A stretch of DNA of 64,000 nt from Gemmatimonadota bacterium (lineage in GTDB: Bacteria > JAAXHH01), in assembly GCA_026705925.1 (NCBI GenBank), contig JAPOZT010000037.1, positions 1 through 64,000 of the forward strand, read 5' to 3'. Below are positions 58,673-64,000 of the stretch, piece by piece; the stretch's first letter is position 1, and each line of letters starts with the position of its first letter. A program made the position numbers and the translations under genes. Under the pieces are notes generated by a model, which was given only the letters and a program-made list of their open reading frames with translations, did not search any database and had not been told where the DNA came from.

Positions 58673-59656
58673 GTATCGCGCGTATATATCGACGTCCAGC
58701 AGGTCGCCAGCCGCCTTGAACTGCTGCCGAAGCGTAGCCTCGTGGATGAATCCCAAGTCTTCCAATGCGGCGGCCTTCGAGCCGTCGCCCGGTTCGACGT
58801 GGCAGAATACCTTGCGTCCGACCGGCAGGACAAACGACTCGAGCAGTGGTTTCAGTTGTTCCGTGAAGGCGGAATGAACGGTCAGGTCGAGGAGCAAGGT
58901 CTCGCCACGCCAGCGGATATCGGGCACCAGGGTCGCATAACCCGCGACCGCGCCAAGCTCCGTGACCACCAGCCGGACCTGGACATCGTCCTTCTCCCGC
59001 GTTTGCTTCATTAACCCCAGGTAAGCCCCCTCGAACATGCGCGGACCGATATGTCCCAGTCCCACGTTGCGTAGGTATGGCGGACCGGCCTGGGCGCAGA
59101 GCACGTTCAGGGAAGGCCAGTGCTTCCAGTCCCCAGGGATGACTCTGGCTTTACCAGTCCCGTCGTCCCGGTAATGCTCCGCCTCGAACGCGGCGTTCCC
59201 CATGTACTTCATGTGGCCCGATTCCGGCACGACGCTTCGGAAGCCGAAATCGTGGTAGAGATGGTAGGGATGAGTATCGAATCCAGTGGACAGCGTCAGG
59301 TACCGGCCGCCCCGGTCATTGAAGTCGGCCATCTGCTCGGCCATGACCAGCCGCGCTATACCCTTGCGGCGGTATTCCGGCGCGGTGTACACGTGGCTCA
59401 CAATGCCGATTCCGCCAAACTCGCTGACCATGATATTGCAAATCGCACGATTGTTCAGGCGGCCGAGGTAGAACCGGGTTTCGAGGGGGCCGACCCGTCC
59501 GGCGAAGACCTCGTCGAGGTGCCACTGCTCGTTGTGTGACTTGTGGGCCAGGATCGGCCGGACGAGCGGCGCGTGGTCGTCGTCCGGCGCGAGGACGGCG
59601 CCGATCTCGAGCGTCTCACCCGTGCGGAGGGTGCGGGTAGCGGCAGGAGTGTACAT
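58667..59656 (-). CDS. GNAT-family N-acetyltransferase
   Basis: A 329-residue protein with one clear GNAT domain in the first half. The acetyl-CoA loop is seen in GGIGIVSHVYTAPEYRRKGIARLVMAEQMADFNDRGGRYLTLSTGFDTHPYHLYHDFGFRSV, with R-x-x-G-I/A at RRKGIA. The second half (about 170-329) has the same strand pattern in weaker form (ELGAVAGYATLV ... LEDLGFIHEATLRQQF), suggesting a double-GNAT fold. Substrate unknown. The ATG at 59656 is 99 bp after the aminotransferase gene on the same strand. Confidence 0.86.
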   Translation of the reverse strand: MYTPAATRTLRTGETLEIGAVLAPDDDHAPLVRPILAHKSHNEQWHLDEVFAGRVGPLETRFYLGRLNNRAICNIMVSEFGGIGIVSHVYTAPEYRRKGIARLVMAEQMADFNDRGGRYLTLSTGFDTHPYHLYHDFGFRSVVPESGHMKYMGNAAFEAEHYRDDGTGKARVIPGDWKHWPSLNVLCAQAGPPYLRNVGLGHIGPRMFEGAYLGLMKQTREKDDVQVRLVVTELGAVAGYATLVPDIRWRGETLLLDLTVHSAFTEQLKPLLESFVLPVGRKVFCHVEPGDGSKAAALEDLGFIHEATLRQQFKAAGDLLDVDIYARYA

Positions 59657-59755
59657 GGAAATGACGCAGCGGGGCCATCAAAAACATCACGAGGCCCATT
59701 ACATCTCGTCTGTATTGAGCCTCCATGACAACTGTAGCCCATGTCCATCGGGACC

Positions 59756-61141
59756 TCAGGCCTGCGTAAGCCTTTCGATCCTGTCGATCAAGGTGTCTAC
59801 CTGATCGGCCGTGTCCATGACGTGCAGCGTGGCCCGGACTCCCCTGAAACCGCCGGCGGCGCCGACGGTACGGATGTAGATGTTCGGGCTGCGGTACCAG
59901 AGACGCCCGACGATGAACGAAGGATCGAGGTCCTTGACGGAGAAAGATACGAGCGCACAGGACATCCTGGGATCGTCGGATGCGTACACCGTGACGCCGT
60001 CAATGGCCTTCAGGCCCCGGCTCAGGCGTTGGGACAGGTATCGAAGCCGGGCTTCGATGGCTTCGGGTCCAAGTTTTTGGTGAAAATCCAGCGCCGCACC
60101 GACGGAGACCCGGTCCGAATAGCTCGAAGAGCCGCGCTGTTCGAGCTTTCGAGCTCCTTTGATAGCCCATTCCGGATTCATCGAACCCGTATAAACCAGG
60201 GGATGAACCCGGTCCACCATGTCGTTCCGGACGAATAGAAAACCGGTGTGCTGAGCAGCCAGCATGTACTTGTGGCCCGCACCCGCGTACATGTCGCATC
60301 CCAGGTCCATCATGTCCATCTTCATCATGCCTGGCGGCTGGGCGCCGTCGATCAGGGTGATGATCCCGCGTTCTCGGGCAATCTCGCAGATTTCCTTGAC
60401 CGGCATGACGAATCCGTCGGTGTAGTTGATGTGGCAGATGGTGAGAAACCTGGTCTTCGACGTGATTCCGGCCGCCACGGCATCGACGACCTTCTGTGGA
60501 TCATCGGGCGTACGGAAACTCGGATCCGAGATGTCCACCATATTGAACTCCAGGCCGTCGCGCTTTGCACGAAAGGCCATCATGTTCTTCACCCAGCCGT
60601 AATCGTAGTTCGTCGTAAGAATCTCGTCTCCGCGGTTCAATTCCAGCCCCATGAAACCGAGCCCCATCCCGTCGGTGGTGCTGTTCGTGAAGGCGATTTC
60701 CTCGACCTCAGAACCAATATACACGGCCATTTTCTGCCGAATCTCGTCCATGCCGGCGAAACTGTAGGTCGACCAGCACATGTTGGGATCGGAATTAACC
60801 GCTTCGATGGCTTCCACCTGCGCCTTGTGCACGCTCACCGGCGAAAGTCCGCGCGTGCCCGAATTCATGTAGATGACATTTTCGCGCAGCATGAACTGGG
60901 CCGCTACTTTCTCCCAGTAGGCTTCGTCATCGGCGGCCGCCCCGCCGGGCGCCGCATCGGGCAGATCGGGCACTGGCGCCGCTTCCGCCTCCTGGACCGG
61001 GGACAGCAGGGCCGATGCGCCGGCCACCCCGGCCGCGCCGGCGACGACGCTGCCGATGAATCCACGGCGGGAAAGGTTTTGAATCTTCTCGGAATCCTGG
61101 ATACGGGAATCGATCTTTATTGTGTCTACGTTGTCAGACAT
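59756..61141 (-). CDS. Tat-exported class V aminotransferase-like protein
   Basis: A 461-residue PLP-fold type I protein preceded by a twin-arginine signal: LSRRGFIGSVVAGAAGVAGASALLS at about 24-48. The core (from about 75) contains YMNSGTRGLSPVSVHKAQVE, NSTTDGMGLGFMGLELNRGDE, CHINYTDGFVMPVKEICEIA, LIDGAQPPGMMKMDMMDLGCDMYAGAGHKYMLA (Lys of GHKYM as PLP lysine) and the later RSPNIYIRTV. It belongs to the isopenicillin-N-epimerase-like branch. Export of a folded, cofactor-loaded enzyme by Tat is the reason for the signal. The promoter is at 61207-61235. It is the third class V enzyme in the window and the only one with a signal. Confidence 0.9.
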   Translation of the reverse strand: MSDNVDTIKIDSRIQDSEKIQNLSRRGFIGSVVAGAAGVAGASALLSPVQEAEAAPVPDLPDAAPGGAAADDEAYWEKVAAQFMLRENVIYMNSGTRGLSPVSVHKAQVEAIEAVNSDPNMCWSTYSFAGMDEIRQKMAVYIGSEVEEIAFTNSTTDGMGLGFMGLELNRGDEILTTNYDYGWVKNMMAFRAKRDGLEFNMVDISDPSFRTPDDPQKVVDAVAAGITSKTRFLTICHINYTDGFVMPVKEICEIARERGIITLIDGAQPPGMMKMDMMDLGCDMYAGAGHKYMLAAQHTGFLFVRNDMVDRVHPLVYTGSMNPEWAIKGARKLEQRGSSSYSDRVSVGAALDFHQKLGPEAIEARLRYLSQRLSRGLKAIDGVTVYASDDPRMSCALVSFSVKDLDPSFIVGRLWYRSPNIYIRTVGAAGGFRGVRATLHVMDTADQVDTLIDRIERLTQA

Positions 61142-61206
61142 GGAAAACCTCCGTCTGGGATATCAGCATTCCCAGTTTTCAACTTTGTGGGGAAGAGTAG
61201 TATGCT

Positions 61207-61235
61207 AGTATAATCAGACAAGGTGTAGTTTACAA
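61207..61235 (-). promoter_or_regulatory. Promoter of the Tat-exported aminotransferase
   Basis: TTGTAA (61230-61235), 17 bp, TATACT (61207-61212). The leader is about 60 nt. Confidence 0.6.
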
Positions 61236-61340
61236 GCGTTTACGGTTAATGGGGCTCTGCGTCCTCGGCCCGGGGTATACACGCAGAGGGAGGTCCGAAC
61301 ATACAACAGCCGCATCGTGTTTTTCACGTCATCGCATTCT

Positions 61341-62348
61341 TCACTCATGCTTATCCAGGTATTCCCTCATGCGCCTGCATTCCTCCTCTGCCGCTGGATC
61401 CAGTTCGATCTGGTTCATGCGGGCACGAACGTTGTACAAGTCCATCTCGTCCGGCGATTCCACGTGATCCGTGATATCCCGTATCCTGGCGCTGAAGTAC
61501 GTGCCCCAGTCCGGCTGGCGTCCGTCTACGTCCGTAAAACCATACTCTTTCGCGAGCGACCAGCTCCCGTACAGCCCGCCGTGCTTCGACGCGACGTCCG
61601 GATCGGCCGCCAGGGCCGCTACGCCCCGGCCCATGTAACACGGCGTCTCCGACTCCTCGAAAAACCTATCCTCCTTGATCCCATCACGCCAGTTCTCCTC
61701 CGTAACCCCCATGCCGTCCAGCATCGCTTCGGACCGAAGGAATCCGGGCGTAACGGTCAGTGCGGTGATGTTATGCGCGTGGAGGTCGCGCGACATAGCG
61801 TAGCCCAGCCTGATCGTGGCGTTTTTCGCGAAATCATAGAAGAGGTTGCCCCGGTAGCCCATCGTGTCGCCATCGGTGACTTCCACGATCAGCCCGGCGT
61901 TCCGCTCGATCATCATGGGTACGCCGTACCGGCTCGTGATGATATGGGTGTGAACCGCCCCTTCCAGCATTTTCAATCCTTTGGAAGGATCGAGTTCCCA
62001 GAAAGGCGAACCCCAATCGATCATTTCATCGCCGCCCCAGATGTCGTTGACGAGGAGGTCGAGCCGGCCCTGTTCGTCCCGGACGCGCGCGAACAGTCGC
62101 TCCACTTCGGCTTCTACGGTGTGGTCGGTCCTTGCTGCAATGCCGTGGCCGCCCTCGGCCGTGACCATTTCGGCGGTTTCTTCGATCGTCTCGGGACGGC
62201 CCGGTGTAGCGGGATGGCCCTTCACGCTTCGCCCGGAGCAGTAGACCGTGGCCCCCGCCGCGCCGAGCATGCGGGCGATCCCCCTGCCGGTCCCGCGCGT
62301 CGCACCCGCGACGACTGCCACGCGATCCTGAAGTGGTTTCGTAGTCAT
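61341..62348 (-). CDS. Short-chain dehydrogenase/reductase (DHRS1-like)
   Basis: A 335-residue NAD(P)-linked oxidoreductase. GATRGTGRGIARMLGAAGATVYCSGRS is the cofactor loop. LLVNDIWGGDEMIDWGSPFWE replaces the more usual NNAG segment, as in DHRS1-type enzymes. The active-site pair is Tyr and Lys in FYDFAKNATIRLGYAMSRDL. The C-terminal 80 residues (from about 255) are an extension beyond the SDR core. The ATG at 62348 is used; the frame is open above it, but a leader is more likely. The natural substrate is unknown. Confidence 0.9.
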   Translation of the reverse strand: MTTKPLQDRVAVVAGATRGTGRGIARMLGAAGATVYCSGRSVKGHPATPGRPETIEETAEMVTAEGGHGIAARTDHTVEAEVERLFARVRDEQGRLDLLVNDIWGGDEMIDWGSPFWELDPSKGLKMLEGAVHTHIITSRYGVPMMIERNAGLIVEVTDGDTMGYRGNLFYDFAKNATIRLGYAMSRDLHAHNITALTVTPGFLRSEAMLDGMGVTEENWRDGIKEDRFFEESETPCYMGRGVAALAADPDVASKHGGLYGSWSLAKEYGFTDVDGRQPDWGTYFSARIRDITDHVESPDEMDLYNVRARMNQIELDPAAEEECRRMREYLDKHE

Positions 62349-62653
62349 TTCATATCCCGGTGTTGGATTTGGCGGTATATCGGCACATGACGTTGAGCGC
62401 GTTGCGAAATGCACGTGTTGAAGAAGATCAAAAGGTATATGTCGAGGCGGCGGGTGTCAACGCATGGCATTGAGATTGCCGGTCCGATTTTATAGCGGTT
62501 GTTTTGCCGTTCGGGTCTAATTATGGTAAGGTTAGCGGGCGGACCACGATGTCCGTTGACGTGAGAACCCACACGGTCCGCCGCATGCCGGCAACGATCT
62601 ACGTGCAAGTGCGCATATCTACTTGAGCCCCGCAGCCGATCCCGGAGACATTT
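62349..62653. other. Divergent intergenic region SDR / Ldh-family gene
   Basis: 305 bp. TTGACA at 62455-62460 on the minus strand has poorly spaced -10 boxes (TATACC at 15 bp, TACCTT at 17 bp) in the right place for the SDR gene. On the plus strand, AT-rich patches (TTTTATAG near 62488, TAATTATG near 62518) could serve the Ldh-family gene, but no good -35 and -10 pair is seen. No gene is present. Confidence 0.5.
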
Positions 62654-63640
62654 ATGGCCATCACTCCCGTCGACTACACCAATCCACGTTACGATGCGAA
62701 GGCCCTGCGCCGCTTTGCCGAAGAAGCGCTTTGCAAGGCCGGCCTGTCGAATGACCACGCGACGGAACTGGCCGATTACCTGACCGCGACGGACCTGCGC
62801 GGCGTCCTCAGCCACGGCACCCGCCAGCTTCCGGGATACGTGAGGTCCTTCCAGTCCGGCCAATGCAACCCACGGCCGAATGTCCGGATCTACCGGGAAG
62901 CCGGCGCCGTGGTGCAATGGGACGGCGACGGAGGCATGGGGCACCTGGTATCCGCCCGGGCGATTCGATCGGCAGTATCCAGGGCGAGATCCATGGGGAT
63001 CTGCCTGGTCACGGCGACCCACTGCGGCCATACGGGTTCGGTCGGCAACTGGACGCGCATCGCGACCGGGGCGGGCATGATCTGCCTGTACTACAGCACG
63101 CCGGTGAGTCCACTGCCCTTCGACCGTCCACAACCCGTCGTAGAAGCGTTGAACAACCCGCCGGTGAGTTTTGGGTTCCCTTCGTCGGAGGGCGAGCCGC
63201 CCGTGCTGATCGATATGGGCACCCACCTGGAACTGCCCGAGGCTATGCGGCAAATCGCGGAGATCAGCGTGCTCCCTCTGATCAAGGGGCTGGCCTACCA
63301 GGTCACCTCCGTCATGATGACCTGGCCCGTGGACGCGCAGTCTCTCATTAAGCGGCGTTTTCCGGGCGCTACCAGCAGCTTGACCGCCGTCGTACTGGAC
63401 CCCGCCTTCATCGGGGACCCTTCCGATTACACGCGGACGGTTTCGGAACTTCGGCAAAAAGTGCACGCCATGCACCCGCTGCCGCGGCTGGACCGCACAT
63501 TGCTTCCAGGTGAAATCGAAGCCGAACGAGAGGCCGATTTCAGCTTGAACGGCATACCCCTGGACGACGCCCATATCCAGTCGCTGCGGGAACTGGGCGA
63601 TGATCTCGGCGTGCCATGCTACTGGGAATCGGACGGATGA
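62654..63640 (+). CDS. Ldh-family (malate/L-lactate/ureidoglycolate) NAD(P)-dependent oxidoreductase
   Basis: A 328-residue member of the Ldh_2 (YlbC/ComC/AllD) family, which has a fold unlike classical lactate dehydrogenase. Features are ADYLTATDLRGVLSHGTRQLPGYV with the substrate His, DGDGGMGHLVSARAIRSAVSRA, CLVTATHCGHTGSVGNWTRIA and LIDMGTHLELPEAMRQIAE. The substrate may be malate, L-sulfolactate, ureidoglycolate or a 2-keto-3-deoxy acid, and the sequence does not decide. It is divergent from the SDR gene. The stop overlaps the NUDIX start (ATGA). Confidence 0.9.
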   Translation: MAITPVDYTNPRYDAKALRRFAEEALCKAGLSNDHATELADYLTATDLRGVLSHGTRQLPGYVRSFQSGQCNPRPNVRIYREAGAVVQWDGDGGMGHLVSARAIRSAVSRARSMGICLVTATHCGHTGSVGNWTRIATGAGMICLYYSTPVSPLPFDRPQPVVEALNNPPVSFGFPSSEGEPPVLIDMGTHLELPEAMRQIAEISVLPLIKGLAYQVTSVMMTWPVDAQSLIKRRFPGATSSLTAVVLDPAFIGDPSDYTRTVSELRQKVHAMHPLPRLDRTLLPGEIEAEREADFSLNGIPLDDAHIQSLRELGDDLGVPCYWESDG

Positions 63641-64000
63641 GGCCACCGGAAAACGGACCGTCGAGGCCGAAGCCACCAGAAAACGGACCATTGAGCGCAC
63701 CTGGCAGTGAAGAGGCCGGACAGTCGGACCGGGCGAACCAACCAGACCGGACAAACCAGCCGGACCGGGATGTCCTCCTGCACGCGCTGAATCTTTACCA
63801 GGCGCGTTATCCCGCGGATGAGGACACGGTCGCCCGAATTCGGGATCTGGTCGCTGGACGCCCCGACTGCTTCGAAAGGACGTGCATGCCGGGCCACATC
63901 ACCGGATCGGCCTGGATCCTTTCGCCCGACCGTTCGAAATACCTGTTGACGCGGCACCGGATCTTCGACCGCTGGCTGCAGCTGGGCGGCCATGCGGACG
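63637..64000 (+). CDS. NUDIX hydrolase, cut by window edge
   Basis: 121 residues are visible before the edge. The first 45 are a repeat-built, Pro/Asn-rich leader (RPPENGP, PPENGP, DRANQP, DRTNQP units). The fold starts at about residue 48 (LLHALNLYQARYPADED), with CMPGHITGSAWILSPDRSKYLLTRHRIFDRWLQLGGHAD just reaching the start of the NUDIX box. The REUxEExGU core lies outside the window, so catalysis cannot be checked. The opening ATG overlaps the Ldh-family stop. A start inside the leader, after the repeats, is also conceivable. Confidence 0.8.
   Translation, partial: MRPPENGPSRPKPPENGPLSAPGSEEAGQSDRANQPDRTNQPDRDVLLHALNLYQARYPADEDTVARIRDLVAGRPDCFERTCMPGHITGSAWILSPDRSKYLLTRHRIFDRWLQLGGHAD
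63643..63771. repeat. Degenerate tandem units coding the NUDIX N-terminal leader
   Basis: A 30-nt unit starting CCACCGGAAAACGGACC at 63643 recurs at 63673. Two 18-nt units start at 63727 and 63745 (GACCGGACAAACCAGCCG type), with a partial third at 63763. All keep the frame. Confidence 0.85.

Overview
The window is 64 kb of GC-rich bacterial chromosome, densely coded on both strands. It carries about 52 protein genes and one tRNA-Phe. No plasmid, phage, insertion-sequence or CRISPR signature was seen. The gene mix (two phytanoyl-CoA-dioxygenase-like proteins, a sulfatase, a DUF1080 protein, three class V aminotransferases of the isopenicillin-epimerase/alanine-glyoxylate type, an 800-residue MacB/FtsX-type permease, a DUF4175 coiled-coil protein, HEAT proteins) resembles uncultivated, mostly marine lineages around the FCB group (Latescibacterota, KSB1, Gemmatimonadota). 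That placement is inference from gene content; no rRNA or ribosomal-protein marker is present.

Layout. 1-8.2 kb: minus-strand glcF, fmdB-like and pepA (cut by the left edge), then a DapA-family aldolase, a tartrate/malate dehydrogenase-like gene, a HEAT plus ClpX-type zinc-finger gene, an FAH-family dehydratase and a five-heme cytochrome. 8.3-20 kb: tRNA-Phe, a MacB-like permease, a PhyH-HEAT fusion, a three-gene ABC-2 exporter, a small methyltransferase, a DUF218 protein, a second PhyH protein and a rhamnonate-dehydratase-like enolase. 20-26 kb: an envelope and ion block (MscS; a lytic transglycosylase with two solute-binding domains; MgtE; YihY/BrkB). 26-43 kb: accessory catabolism and transport, including two adjacent class V aminotransferases, an HpcH/HpaI aldolase, an ornithine cyclodeaminase homologue, two MFS carriers, an amidohydrolase, an orphan family-5 solute-binding protein, two aldo/keto reductases, TauE/SafE, a sulfatase, DUF1080 and an M20 peptidase. 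42.7-45.8 kb: an ECF sigma / anti-sigma / HtrA-like operon. 45.8-49.5 kb: purD-tsaC-xpb. 49.9-58.6 kb: an envelope operon (CtpA-type S41 protease, DUF4175, TPR, Mpl). 58.7-64 kb: a GNAT, a Tat-exported aminotransferase, an SDR, an Ldh-family dehydrogenase and a NUDIX gene cut by the right edge.

The genes point to a heterotroph that breaks down sugar acids, sulfated compounds and amino-acid derivatives, with well-developed envelope maintenance. Housekeeping-type promoters (TTGACA, about 17 bp, TAnnnT) can be read in front of several transcription units.

Two observations stand out. (1) At roughly 20 places, short degenerate tandem repeats (units 9 to 51 nt) fill the spacer after a stop codon, straddle the stop, or form a C-terminal tail or linker. 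Units that lie inside genes are multiples of three, whereas intergenic units are often not. This looks like an ongoing genome-wide tandem-duplication process. (2) The HtrA-like protein in the sigma/anti-sigma operon has glycine where the catalytic histidine belongs, and the operon leader starts with two overlapping perfect 16-bp palindromes. Together these suggest a non-proteolytic sensor and a dedicated operator.
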